Shown here in pieces: positions 27,328-36,786 of a stretch of DNA of 64,000 nt. The stretch is taken from NCBI GenBank assembly GCA_943789455.1, contig CALSUE010000007.1:124001-188000 (forward strand), in the 5' to 3' direction. Below the pieces are notes generated by a model, which was not told the DNA's origin, ran no database searches, and was given only the letters and a program-made list of their open reading frames with translations. The stretch's first letter is position 1; the number at the start of each line of letters is the position of its first letter. This stretch comes from an uncultured Flavobacteriaceae bacterium. Lineage in GTDB: Bacteria > Bacteroidota > Bacteroidia > Flavobacteriales > Flavobacteriaceae. Position numbers and translations under genes: made by a program.

Positions 27328-28052
27328 TGAATATAGAAATCTATAAAAATCTACTATCTGATCCAGATCTTCTTAGAGATGAGCAGATTTCTGAACTAAA
27401 AAACATCATCGGAGATTATCCTTATTTTCAATCTGCAAGAGCACTTTACTTAAAAGGCTTGAAAAATCAGGAGAGTTTCAAATACAATAACGAACTTAAA
27501 ATTACAGCTGCCTTTACCTCAGACAGAAGCGTCTTATTTGATTTTATTACCTCAACATTATTCAAGAAAAACTCAAATATTCATAAACGGATTAGTGAAA
27601 AAATAGCGCAACAAGATGTTTTTGATCCCCTTGAAATTAGTTCAGGCATTGAACAAGAATTATCTATTGGAAAACCAATTCATTTTTCAAAAAATGAAAC
27701 ACATTCTTTCCAAGAATGGTTAAAAATTTCTACCCAAAAACCCATTTCAAGAAAAGAATCAACAACAAATACTGAAGATATTGACAAGGAATTTTTAATC
27801 AATCGTTTCATAGAAAACAACCCTAAGATTTCCTCTGTAAAAAAGGATGAGAAAACAATAATTACTATTTCGGAGAATAAAAACGATAATTTCTTGATGA
27901 CTGAAACCTTAGCAAAGGTTTATCTTGAACAAAAAAAGTTTTCAAGTGCTATAAAAGCTTATGATATTTTAAGCTTGAAATATCCAGAAAAAAGTGGTTT
28001 CTTTGCAGACCAAATTAAAAAAATCAAAATCTTACAAAATATAAAATCATGA
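27327..28052 (+). CDS. Unknown protein with C-terminal TPR-like helices (241 aa)
   Basis: I cannot assign a function. The N terminus (about 1-60) contains LLSDPDLLRDEQISELKNIIGDYPYFQSARALYLKGL in pieces, a helical unit common to a conserved Bacteroidota family. The middle (100-185) is charged and probably disordered. The end (about 190-235) has a TPR-like pair of helices (TETLAKVYLEQKKFSSAIKAYDILS). There is no signal peptide or membrane segment. It overlaps lptE by one base and secG by four bases (ATGA), so it is tightly coupled to two envelope-export genes and may act in envelope assembly. Confidence 0.75.
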   Translation: MNIEIYKNLLSDPDLLRDEQISELKNIIGDYPYFQSARALYLKGLKNQESFKYNNELKITAAFTSDRSVLFDFITSTLFKKNSNIHKRISEKIAQQDVFDPLEISSGIEQELSIGKPIHFSKNETHSFQEWLKISTQKPISRKESTTNTEDIDKEFLINRFIENNPKISSVKKDEKTIITISENKNDNFLMTETLAKVYLEQKKFSSAIKAYDILSLKYPEKSGFFADQIKKIKILQNIKS

Positions 28053-28381
28053 GTTATAACCTATTTTTAGCTGTGATACTTCTTGTTGCAGTTATTTTAA
28101 TCTTAATCGTAATGGTGCAAAATCCGAAAGGCGGAGGACTATCTTCATCATTCGGTGGTGGTGGTGCACAATCTCTAGGAGGAGTTCAAAACACTAACAA
28201 TTTCTTAGACAGAACAACTTGGACCCTTGCAATTGCAATGTTCGCTTTAATTTTACTGTCCAATTTTTCTATAGAAAGAAATGGATCATCAGATATTAAA
28301 TTAGACAACACTTTAGAAGACATTAGAACAACACCAAAAACTAATGATTCTTCAATGCCGTCTACTAATGACTCATTATAA
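28049..28381 (+). CDS. secG: Preprotein translocase subunit SecG
   Basis: A small inner-membrane partner of SecYE. The protein has two hydrophobic helices (about 4-24 and 57-75) joined by the Gly-rich loop MVQNPKGGGLSSSFGGGGAQ, which is the SecG hallmark. The acidic, Ser/Thr-rich tail extends to residue 110. It overlaps the upstream gene by four bases and is followed by a strong terminator, so it ends the miaB transcript. Confidence 0.95.
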   Translation: MSYNLFLAVILLVAVILILIVMVQNPKGGGLSSSFGGGGAQSLGGVQNTNNFLDRTTWTLAIAMFALILLSNFSIERNGSSDIKLDNTLEDIRTTPKTNDSSMPSTNDSL

Positions 28382-28393
28382 GATTATTACACT

Positions 28394-28434
28394 AAAAAAA
28401 ATGCCAACGTAATGACACGTTGGCATTTTTTTTT
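28394..28434 (+). terminator. Terminator after secG
   Basis: A-rich tract, stem AATGCCAACGT/ACGTTGGCATT with a short loop, and a run of nine T. Confidence 0.9.
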
Positions 28435-28471
28435 GAACTAAAATTCGAATTTAATAGCTATATTGAAAAAA

Positions 28472-28504
28472 TGGCAGTTCTTAGGAAGTGGCATAATTTC
28501 TGAA
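28472..28504 (+). promoter_or_regulatory. Sigma-54-like promoter of groES-groEL, preceded by a second TGGCA
   Basis: TGGCATAATTTCTGAA at 28489-28504 fits most of the -24/-12 consensus TGGCAYRNNNNTTGCW (mismatches at two positions in the -12 part). Another TGGCA begins 17 bases upstream at 28472. No TAnnTTTG box and no CIRCE inverted repeat is seen in this gap. Confidence 0.4.
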
Positions 28505-28533
28505 CAATTTTTACACAAATAAAAAATATATCA

Positions 28534-28809
28534 ATGGGATTAAACATTCAACCTCTAGCAGATAGAGTTCTCGTAGAACCAGCTGCTGCTGAAACTAAAA
28601 CTGCTTCTGGTATTATTATACCAGACAATGCAAAGGAAAAGCCTCAAAAAGGAACTATTGTAGCTGTTGGAAATGGGAAAAAAGACGAGCCTTTAACTGT
28701 AAAGGTAGGAGATACAGTATTGTATGGAAAATACGGTGGAACTGAATTAAAACTTGAAGGAAAAGACTATTTAATGATGCGCGAAAGTGACATCTTAGCA
28801 ATTGTATAA
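28534..28809 (+). CDS. groES: Co-chaperonin GroES
   Basis: The 10-kDa lid of the GroEL chamber, 91 aa. Visible features are [14 protein letters not shown] at the N terminus, the mobile loop [19 protein letters not shown] in pieces (about 17-36), and the C-terminal [14 protein letters not shown]. It is followed by groEL after 22 bases in one transcript that starts after the secG terminator. Confidence 0.98.
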   Translation: MGLNIQPLADRVLVEPAAAETKTASGIIIPDNAKEKPQKGTIVAVGNGKKDEPLTVKVGDTVLYGKYGGTELKLEGKDYLMMRESDILAIV

Positions 28810-28825
28810 TTTTTACAAAAAATAA

Positions 28826-30469
<1,644 letters not shown>

Positions 30470-30489
30470 TAGTATCGTTCGGTAAGTAA

Positions 30490-30525
30490 TACTAAATCCC
30501 AATCTAAATAGATTGGGATTTAGTA
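30490..30525. terminator. Bidirectional terminator between groEL and DUF6503 gene
   Basis: Perfect 16-base arms TACTAAATCCCAATCT / AGATTGGGATTTAGTA with a short AAAT loop, lying between convergent genes. Confidence 0.85.
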
Positions 30526-30527
30526 TT

Positions 30528-31292
30528 TTAATTCTTTAACACAACCTTATAATTTGAGTAAAAGTAAGAGGCCCTTAAATAATCTTTGGATCCATCTTTA
30601 TTCAAAAAAACACTCTCTCTTTCTGCATTAAAAACAAATGGTGTTTCTATATTAAACTTTATATTTTCAATAAAACTTACTGTAGGCGAATGAAAAACTT
30701 TTGCTGCTACAATTAAAAATGTCTTGGCATTAAAAAAATAAGTCCATTGGTCTGGAGTATTTGAATTTTGATCTTCTTTGTATAAAACATCCACTACAAA
30801 TGTTTTTTCACCATTTAAAATAGTATCTTTTTTATAGGAGAGATGTGCATCACTTTCGCTTAAGTTAAATGGCTGGCTTATGACATAATAAGCTGACTTA
30901 AAGGACTTATTAATTAATTTGACATCTTCATCTGTTAACACTACCAAAGAATCTCCTATACTCTTAGAGTAAAGGCCACCCATAATCGATAGTTTAGACT
31001 TATCTGCTCCAATTGAGGTTATTTCACCATTTATAAAATCGCCTCCATAAAATGATTGATGTTGAATAATCTCTTTCTCTTTTAACCCTTCCCGATTGTA
31101 TAAAATTGTTTTCTTCGTAAAGGAAAGTGTATCAACTTGCTGCCAAAGTTCTAGGCCTCCATGAGCTTCAAGAGATTTAGACAAAATATCACGAACAGTT
31201 ATCTCTTTTTTGTGACAAGAAACAAAAAGATTAACAATAAAAATTATAGTTATAGTTTTTAAGAATAGACTTCTAATTTTCAATTTTTTCAT
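30528..31292 (-). CDS. DUF6503-type lipoprotein (254 aa)
   Basis: The protein has a lipobox ending at C26 (LFVSC) and then a mature part predicted to be mostly beta, beginning ILSKSLEAHGGLELWQQVDTLSF, the start seen in flavobacterial LolA/LppX-like outer-membrane lipoprotein families such as DUF6503. The function is unknown. Its start lies inside the 3' end of the HMA-protein gene (20-base overlap), so it belongs to the metal-related minus-strand operon and may bind a lipid-like or other ligand there. Confidence 0.7.
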   Translation of the reverse strand: MKKLKIRSLFLKTITIIFIVNLFVSCHKKEITVRDILSKSLEAHGGLELWQQVDTLSFTKKTILYNREGLKEKEIIQHQSFYGGDFINGEITSIGADKSKLSIMGGLYSKSIGDSLVVLTDEDVKLINKSFKSAYYVISQPFNLSESDAHLSYKKDTILNGEKTFVVDVLYKEDQNSNTPDQWTYFFNAKTFLIVAAKVFHSPTVSFIENIKFNIETPFVFNAERESVFLNKDGSKDYLRASYFYSNYKVVLKN

Positions 31293-31644
31293 GACTATCT
31301 ACAACTTTCTTATCCCTGTACTTGCAACAAGCATCAATCTGATTATATACATGATCTTTGGCTTTAAAACCCTTAGTGTCATGTCCTACAGCAGCAATAT
31401 TTTGTTGAATAATTTTTGTTCCTGTTTTATTTTCATCTATAATGAGTGATAGTTGATGGGTTTTAAGATCCCAGGATGCAAACTTCACGCCTTTAGAATT
31501 TAATGCAGCTTTTTCTATACGTTTTTTACACATCATACAAACTCCATCAACTTCAATAGCGACTTTAGAGTTCTTTTTTTTCTTTTGAGCTGATGCAGAA
31601 AATCCTATCAACAACAAGCAAATAATAAGAATAGTTTTTTTCAT
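31273..31644 (-). CDS. Periplasmic heavy-metal-associated (HMA) domain protein
   Basis: A 123-aa exported protein with a signal peptide (1-19, ASAQ) and an HMA-type ferredoxin-like domain (about 25-95). The metal-binding CxxC is C36-M-M-C39. A second cysteine pair, C106-C107 (DACCKYRD), lies after the domain. The family binds Cu(I) or other soft metals. It sits two bases after the TonB-receptor stop, so it may receive or hand over the metal imported by that receptor. The metal is not proven. Confidence 0.85.
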   Translation of the reverse strand: MKKTILIICLLLIGFSASAQKKKKNSKVAIEVDGVCMMCKKRIEKAALNSKGVKFASWDLKTHQLSLIIDENKTGTKIIQQNIAAVGHDTKGFKAKDHVYNQIDACCKYRDKKVVDSHEKIEN

Positions 31645-31646
31645 TA

Positions 31647-33890
31647 TTAATTAATTTTAAATCGTAATCCACTGTATAACATTCTTCCAAAAATTGGCGC
31701 ATAGATTATTGTTGAATCAAAGCTATCACCAAATGGGTCATCAGATGCTAAAATAGGATTTTTCTGTTTTAAATCTGTTAAATTCTCTACTCCAAAATAC
31801 ATTTCAAATTTTTCAGAGAAAACTTTAGTAATTTGAGTATTTAATAAACTATATGAATTTGAATATTCTTCGAATTGATATTGCATAGGGTTAGTTGATG
31901 TATCTGGTAATCGTTGTTCACCTATAAAATTATAAGTTAAATCAAATTTCCATTGTTTTATATCATCTAATTTTTTTGTTTCATATGAAATATTTGCAAA
32001 TAAACGATGATTTGGTGTTAACGGTTTCGATAACTTACCAGACGCATAATCTGTTTGAATATCGTAGTATTTATAGGCTAAACGAAGATTTAAGTTATCA
32101 TTAATAAAGTAATTAATTTCTGTCTGAAAACTATTTGCATAACTTTCTCCATCCAAATTATAAAAAGAAATTCTTTGCGGATTTTCCCAGTCTACTACAA
32201 CTTGATTTTGAAAATGAGTTCTATAATAGTCAAAAGTAATATCTCCTTTTCTATTAAATAAATTAAATCCCTGTAAGTATGACAACCCATAATTCCATGC
32301 AACTTCTGGATCTAATCCATAAATCTTACCTCCTGAGGATTGGATATCAATCTGTCTACTACTTGCAAATAATTGTTGGTTTTCTGCAAATACATTAGCG
32401 CTTTTTCTGCCCTGCCCAATCGAAGCTCTCAACACTCCTTTTTCCCAGGGGACATATCTAATATGTAATCTTGGTGTTATATAAGTTCCAAGTAAATTAT
32501 GAGTATCTACTCTTACACCTGAGGTAAAACTAAAATTATCTGAATTATCATAAGCATACTCAAAAAAACCTCCAAAAGAATTCTCTTTTCTAGAAAAATT
32601 TATTGAATTAACAAATTCATCATAAATATCATAAGTGAAATTTAATCCTGTAGTAAATTTACTACGTGTATCACCTATTATTGAATTGAAGAGTAAGTTA
32701 GAGTAGACACTTTGATGATTAATATCATACGTTTTAAGGCCGAAATAAGAATCTTGATCATGGTTACTGTAGGAAAACTGAAATCCAAAACTTTGAAAAG
32801 GGAGTTGTGGAAAAACATATCCTAATTTTAAAGAAGAATCAAAACGCTTTGTATCGATTTCACCACCCCATACCTCAGGCCTACCTTTATCTATAAGTGG
32901 ATCAAAATTATTTTGGCCAGTTTGTTTAGAATCATCCATAAATCGGACATTAATAAAACTTACCCATCCTTTTTCTGCGTCTAAATATTGCCAACGGTTC
33001 ATAACATTAACTTGACTAATTAGAGGATTATCTAAAAAACCATCCTTATTTCTATCAAATTTTTTATTTCTATAATTTCCATGAATATATATTCCTGTTT
33101 GCCATTTGTCAGAAATTTTATGATTTAAATGTGAGTTCAGTTCATATCTACCTCCTAAAGAACCATACGAATTTAGAAAGATTCTATTATCTGTTAGAGG
33201 TTTTACTAATTCCGCATTAATTTGACCTGAAATACTCTCGTAGCCATTAATAACACTCCCTGCACCTTTGGTGATTTGAATACTTTCAACCCATGTTCCA
33301 GGGGTAAACGTAAGCCCAAATACTTGACCAGCGCCACGTATTGATGGAATATTTTCTTGGGTAATAAGTAGATAAGGACTCTTTAAGCCTAACATTTGAA
33401 TTTGACGAGTCCCTGTTAATGCATCAGAAAAATTTACATCAATGGATGGGTTTGTTTCAAAACTCTCAGCTAAATTGCAACAAGCAGCCTTGAGAAGCTC
33501 TGCACTATTAACTGTAAAAACATTTTTTGTTTGAATAAAGGACCTTTGAGTAGCCTTCTTTTTACTTTTTAAGGTTACTTCTTCCAATTCATTCTCTAAG
33601 GTTATAAAATGGTGTATTGGCTCTAAATCACTGATTGTAAGTGTGTCTGTCTTATAACCAACATAGCTAACTATAAGTTTCTTATAGTTTTTATTGTAAG
33701 GAATTTTAAACCATCCTTTTTCATCAGTTGTTGCTCCTACAGAAGTATTTAACCAAAAAACATTTGCTCCATAAACCCCTAAATTATCTTTAGGATTATT
33801 TTTATCCATAATCATTCCTGTTAATGTTTCTTGAGAGAATATGAATAATGGTAAAAATAAAAATAGGGTAAAGGCTATAATTCTTTTCAT
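31647..33890 (-). CDS. TonB-dependent outer-membrane receptor, metal-associated type
   Basis: A 747-aa receptor. I chose the ATG at 33890 (MKRIIAFTLFLFLPLFIFSQ), which gives a proper signal peptide. A longer frame would add 14 residues before it. A CarboxypepD_reg-like domain (about 22-100) is followed by the plug (about 120-225, IQMLGLKSPYLLITQENIPSIRGAG and SIQITKGAGSVINGYESISG in pieces) and a 22-strand-type barrel ending in an aromatic-rich strand (FGRMLYSGLRFKIN). A Cys-Cys pair, C137-C138 (LKAACCNLAESF), sits at the start of the plug. Its neighbours are Cys-rich metal-type proteins, which suggests copper or another soft metal as the substrate. Confidence 0.88.
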   Translation of the reverse strand: MKRIIAFTLFLFLPLFIFSQETLTGMIMDKNNPKDNLGVYGANVFWLNTSVGATTDEKGWFKIPYNKNYKKLIVSYVGYKTDTLTISDLEPIHHFITLENELEEVTLKSKKKATQRSFIQTKNVFTVNSAELLKAACCNLAESFETNPSIDVNFSDALTGTRQIQMLGLKSPYLLITQENIPSIRGAGQVFGLTFTPGTWVESIQITKGAGSVINGYESISGQINAELVKPLTDNRIFLNSYGSLGGRYELNSHLNHKISDKWQTGIYIHGNYRNKKFDRNKDGFLDNPLISQVNVMNRWQYLDAEKGWVSFINVRFMDDSKQTGQNNFDPLIDKGRPEVWGGEIDTKRFDSSLKLGYVFPQLPFQSFGFQFSYSNHDQDSYFGLKTYDINHQSVYSNLLFNSIIGDTRSKFTTGLNFTYDIYDEFVNSINFSRKENSFGGFFEYAYDNSDNFSFTSGVRVDTHNLLGTYITPRLHIRYVPWEKGVLRASIGQGRKSANVFAENQQLFASSRQIDIQSSGGKIYGLDPEVAWNYGLSYLQGFNLFNRKGDITFDYYRTHFQNQVVVDWENPQRISFYNLDGESYANSFQTEINYFINDNLNLRLAYKYYDIQTDYASGKLSKPLTPNHRLFANISYETKKLDDIKQWKFDLTYNFIGEQRLPDTSTNPMQYQFEEYSNSYSLLNTQITKVFSEKFEMYFGVENLTDLKQKNPILASDDPFGDSFDSTIIYAPIFGRMLYSGLRFKIN

Positions 33891-33967
33891 TGTATTGTAT
33901 TTAACTTTAATAATAATTAGACGTTTTGTCATCTAAAAAGATGACTATAATGTGTAAATAATTAAAA

Positions 33968-34381
33968 TTAAATTAAAAAAGTCTGATGTAGAATCTGAAA
34001 ATCTTGTCTAATGTCAGGAGGGGAGAAATCTTTGTAATATTGAATTTTTAAGGTCTTTATACTAGTAAAACCATTATTATAATAAGTGTTAGAAAAAAGA
34101 TATTGAGATGCTAAGTTATGAATGCTTGTTGGTTTTTCTGAGCTGTATAATGAAGATTCAAAGTGTGTAATTTCATCTTTACAGCAATTATTCCCTTTTA
34201 GAATTGGAACATTGGAGTTTGTGTCAACTTCCTCCATACCACAATCATCGGCATTTCCAAAATAAGACACATCCATAACTTGATCACCACAGAAATGTTC
34301 GTCTATGGCAAAAGACATCGACGAAAACAGTACTATGCATGACAGAAGAAATGCACTTATTTTTTTTCTTATTAAATTCAT
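33968..34381 (-). CDS. HYC_CC_PP family small exported protein (137 aa)
   Basis: A small secreted protein with a signal peptide (about 1-25). The family marks are present: the H-x-C pair H29/C31 (DEHFCGD), further C47, the double cysteine C66-C67 (GNNCCKDE), and the PP pair at 121-122 (FSPPDIRQDF). The pattern suggests metal binding outside the cytoplasm, though the function is not known. It is the first gene of the operon with the TonB receptor (77 bases downstream). A -7 box lies only eight bases upstream of its ATG. Confidence 0.8.
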   Translation of the reverse strand: MNLIRKKISAFLLSCIVLFSSMSFAIDEHFCGDQVMDVSYFGNADDCGMEEVDTNSNVPILKGNNCCKDEITHFESSLYSSEKPTSIHNLASQYLFSNTYYNNGFTSIKTLKIQYYKDFSPPDIRQDFQILHQTFLI

Positions 34382-34388
34382 TGCAATG

Positions 34389-34396
34389 CAAATTTA
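34389..34396 (-). promoter_or_regulatory. Probable -7 box of the HYC_CC_PP/TonB operon
   Basis: The minus strand reads TAAATTTG, an exact TAnnTTTG match ending 7 bases before the ATG at 34381, so the transcript should be leaderless or nearly so. Confidence 0.45.
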
Positions 34397-34555
34397 CAAT
34401 AGAAATATTTAAAAATATGTTAAAGTAATTTTAGTTTTATTAAGAGCAAGATAGCATGGTATTTAATTACAAAAAATAGCTATAAACATAAAGTTAGATA
34501 TGTCACTGAAAATTTAAAAAAATATTTTAATTTTATGATTTAAATTTATATTTGA

Positions 34556-35008
34556 ATGAATAGTAGCAAGATTAAAGACTTTGTAACTGATGTTATTGCA
34601 TCAGCAAAAACTACTGGTGAAAAACAACAAATTATTTGTGATTTTTTAAAGCGTGAAATTACCTATTATGACTGGGTGGGTTTCTATTTTAAAAATGGTG
34701 AAAAAAAAGAATTAAAATTAGCTGAATTTTCTGGAGAGCCAACAGAACACACTATTATACCTTTTGGAAAAGGAATTTGCGGTCAAGTAGCCATTACAAA
34801 TGAAAATTTTGTTGTTCAAGATGTAAATGAACAAACTAATTATATTTCTTGCGGCTGGAAAGTTAAATCGGAAATTGTAATACCCATTATGGTAAGAGGT
34901 GAAAATATTGGTCAAATAGATATTGACTCACATACTTCAAATCCTTTTACTGCTGCTGATGAAGAATTATTAGAATTTATTTGTAATAATATAGCCTCTT
35001 TATATTAA
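34556..35008 (+). CDS. GAF-domain protein resembling free methionine-(R)-sulfoxide reductase (150 aa)
   Basis: A single cytoplasmic GAF domain with the fRMsr signatures: YDWVGFYF near residue 38, PFGKGICGQVA near 72, VQDVNEQTNYISC near 90-102, and SEIVIPI near 107. Two of the three cysteines of fRMsr are retained (GICG and ISC). The third (usually in a P-A-C-T-R-I context) is absent (PTEHTI) and the D after the ISC Cys is G. So it may reduce free Met-R-sulfoxide with a modified resolving step or simply bind a small ligand. It stands alone between two gaps. Confidence 0.78.
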   Translation: MNSSKIKDFVTDVIASAKTTGEKQQIICDFLKREITYYDWVGFYFKNGEKKELKLAEFSGEPTEHTIIPFGKGICGQVAITNENFVVQDVNEQTNYISCGWKVKSEIVIPIMVRGENIGQIDIDSHTSNPFTAADEELLEFICNNIASLY

Positions 35009-35131
35009 AATACAACTTCATTTACAACAAGAACTTGGCCTACTGTTTTATAAACATAAAATCTTCAAATTCACTAAAAAAAATTTATTCACAATTGTAG
35101 TATAAGTTTCTCTATTTCAAATTAGTTTCTA

Positions 35132-35162
35132 TTGTTTTAGCAATTCACATTTAGTAGATTTG
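35132..35162 (+). promoter_or_regulatory. purH promoter (TTG-N20-TAGATTTG)
   Basis: TTG at 35132-35134, a 20-base spacer and TAGATTTG at 35155-35162 match the Bacteroidota vegetative promoter at both elements. Confidence 0.7.
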
Positions 35163-35184
35163 TGTGCTTAACAAAGCACACAAA
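35159..35184. promoter_or_regulatory. Perfect 11-base inverted repeat over the purH transcription start, candidate operator
   Basis: TTTGTGTGCTT-AACA-AAGCACACAAA. It begins inside the -7 box and ends at the base before the purH ATG. It could be a repressor site or an RNA hairpin that covers the start codon. Confidence 0.6.
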
Positions 35185-36711
35185 ATGAGCAACTTAAAAA
35201 TTATCCAATCTGCATTAATTTCGGTATTTCACAAAAATGGTCTAAAGCCAATAGTTGAGGAACTGCATAAAAACAATGTTACTATATTTTCAACAGGAGG
35301 TACAGAAAACTTTATCAAAGAATTAGGAATCCCTGTTACACCTGTGGAAGATGTAACCTCTTATCCCTCAATTTTAGGAGGTAGAGTAAAGACATTACAT
35401 CCTAAGGTTTTTGGAGGGATCTTAAACAGACAAGATCATCAGGGAGATATTTCAGAGATGAAAGCATATGAAATTCCACAAATTGATCTTGTAATTGTTG
35501 ATTTATATCCTTTTGAAAAAACAGTAGCCTCTGGTGCAAATGAACAAGATATTGTTGAAAAAATTGATATTGGAGGGATTTCATTAATTAGAGCCTCTGC
35601 AAAAAACTTTAAAGATACATTTACCATTTCTTCAATGGATCAATATGAGGAATTCTTAACGTTATACAAGGCTAATAATGGCTCTTCGACATTAGCTGAA
35701 AGAAAAAAATTCGCTGCAAAATCATTCAATATTTCTTCTCATTACGATACCGCAATTTTTAATTATTTTAATGAAGATGAAATTGTATATAAAGTTAGTG
35801 AGACCGTATCTAAAACTTTACGTTATGGAGAAAACCCTCATCAAAAAGGCTATTTCTTTGGAGATTTAGAGGCTATGTTTGAAAAAATTCACGGAAAAGA
35901 ATTAAGCTATAACAATTTATTAGATGTTGATGCTGCAGTAAATTTAATGGGAGAGTTTACTAGTGAAGCTCCAACATTTGCAATTTTAAAGCATAATAAT
36001 GCATGTGGTTTTGCTCAAAGAGCAACTATTTCTGAAGCTTATATAGATGCCTTAGCTGGAGACCCTGTATCTGCTTTTGGAGGAGTTCTCATTTCAAATA
36101 CAAAGATTGATAAAATAACTGCTGCCGAAATTCATAAATTATTTTGTGAAGTAGTCATAGCTCCTTCATTTGATGAAGATGCACTAACGATTTTAAAAGG
36201 TAAGAAAAACCGTGTGCTGTTAATCCAAAAAAGTGTTGAACTTCCAAATCAAATTATTAGAACTTCACTAAACGGGATCTTAGTTCAAGATAAAGATACC
36301 ATAACTGATTCCTTAGAAGATTTATCATATGCAACAAACTGCAAACCCTCTGAAACTGAAATAGAGGACTTGTTATTTGCTTCAAAAATATGTAAGCATA
36401 CTAAATCCAATACTATTGTACTTGTTAAAAATAAACAGTTGTATGCCAGTGGAACAGGTCAAACTAGTAGAGTAGATGCGTTAAACCAAGCCATAGAAAA
36501 AGCTAATAATTTTGGTTTTAATTTAGATGGAGCTTCAATGGCTAGTGATGCGTTTTTTCCTTTTCCAGATTGTGTAGAAATTGCAAATAATGCAGGAATT
36601 AAGAACGTAATTCAACCCGGGGGTTCTATTAAAGACCAGTTAAGTATTGATTATTGTAACAATAATAATGTATCAATGGTTATGACTGGAACCAGACATT
36701 TTAAACATTAA
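35185..36711 (+). CDS. purH: Bifunctional AICAR transformylase / IMP cyclohydrolase
   Basis: The enzyme does the last two steps of IMP synthesis: formylation of AICAR and ring closure. I chose the ATG at 35185 (MSNLKIIQSALISVF), which fits the usual N terminus, and not an upstream GTG at 35164. The MGS-like cyclohydrolase domain covers about 1-190 (STGGTENFIKELG, GGRVKTLHPKVFGGIL). The transformylase domain follows and contains LRYGENPHQK, FAILKHNNACGFA (catalytic Lys-His) and DAFFPFPDCVE. Length 508 is typical. It is a single-gene unit with its own promoter and palindrome. Confidence 0.97.
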   Translation: MSNLKIIQSALISVFHKNGLKPIVEELHKNNVTIFSTGGTENFIKELGIPVTPVEDVTSYPSILGGRVKTLHPKVFGGILNRQDHQGDISEMKAYEIPQIDLVIVDLYPFEKTVASGANEQDIVEKIDIGGISLIRASAKNFKDTFTISSMDQYEEFLTLYKANNGSSTLAERKKFAAKSFNISSHYDTAIFNYFNEDEIVYKVSETVSKTLRYGENPHQKGYFFGDLEAMFEKIHGKELSYNNLLDVDAAVNLMGEFTSEAPTFAILKHNNACGFAQRATISEAYIDALAGDPVSAFGGVLISNTKIDKITAAEIHKLFCEVVIAPSFDEDALTILKGKKNRVLLIQKSVELPNQIIRTSLNGILVQDKDTITDSLEDLSYATNCKPSETEIEDLLFASKICKHTKSNTIVLVKNKQLYASGTGQTSRVDALNQAIEKANNFGFNLDGASMASDAFFPFPDCVEIANNAGIKNVIQPGGSIKDQLSIDYCNNNNVSMVMTGTRHFKH

Positions 36712-36719
36712 AATTCAAG

Positions 36720-36749
36720 TTGATTACTAGCTTATTTTTACTAGATTTG
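36720..36749 (+). promoter_or_regulatory. mreB operon promoter (TTG-N19-TAGATTTG)
   Basis: TTG at 36720-36722, a 19-base spacer and TAGATTTG at 36742-36749, 37 bases before the mreB ATG. Confidence 0.65.
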
Positions 36750-36786
36750 TAAATAGAGACACTTACATAGAAAATTATTCATACTT

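Noticed and set aside
28382..28533. CIRCE element upstream of groES
   Set aside because: No TTAGCACTC-N9-GAGTGCTAA or close variant is present.
35164..35184. GTG start of purH at 35164
   Set aside because: It lies within the palindrome and just after the -7 box, would add seven residues, and the ATG at 35185 fits the family N terminus.
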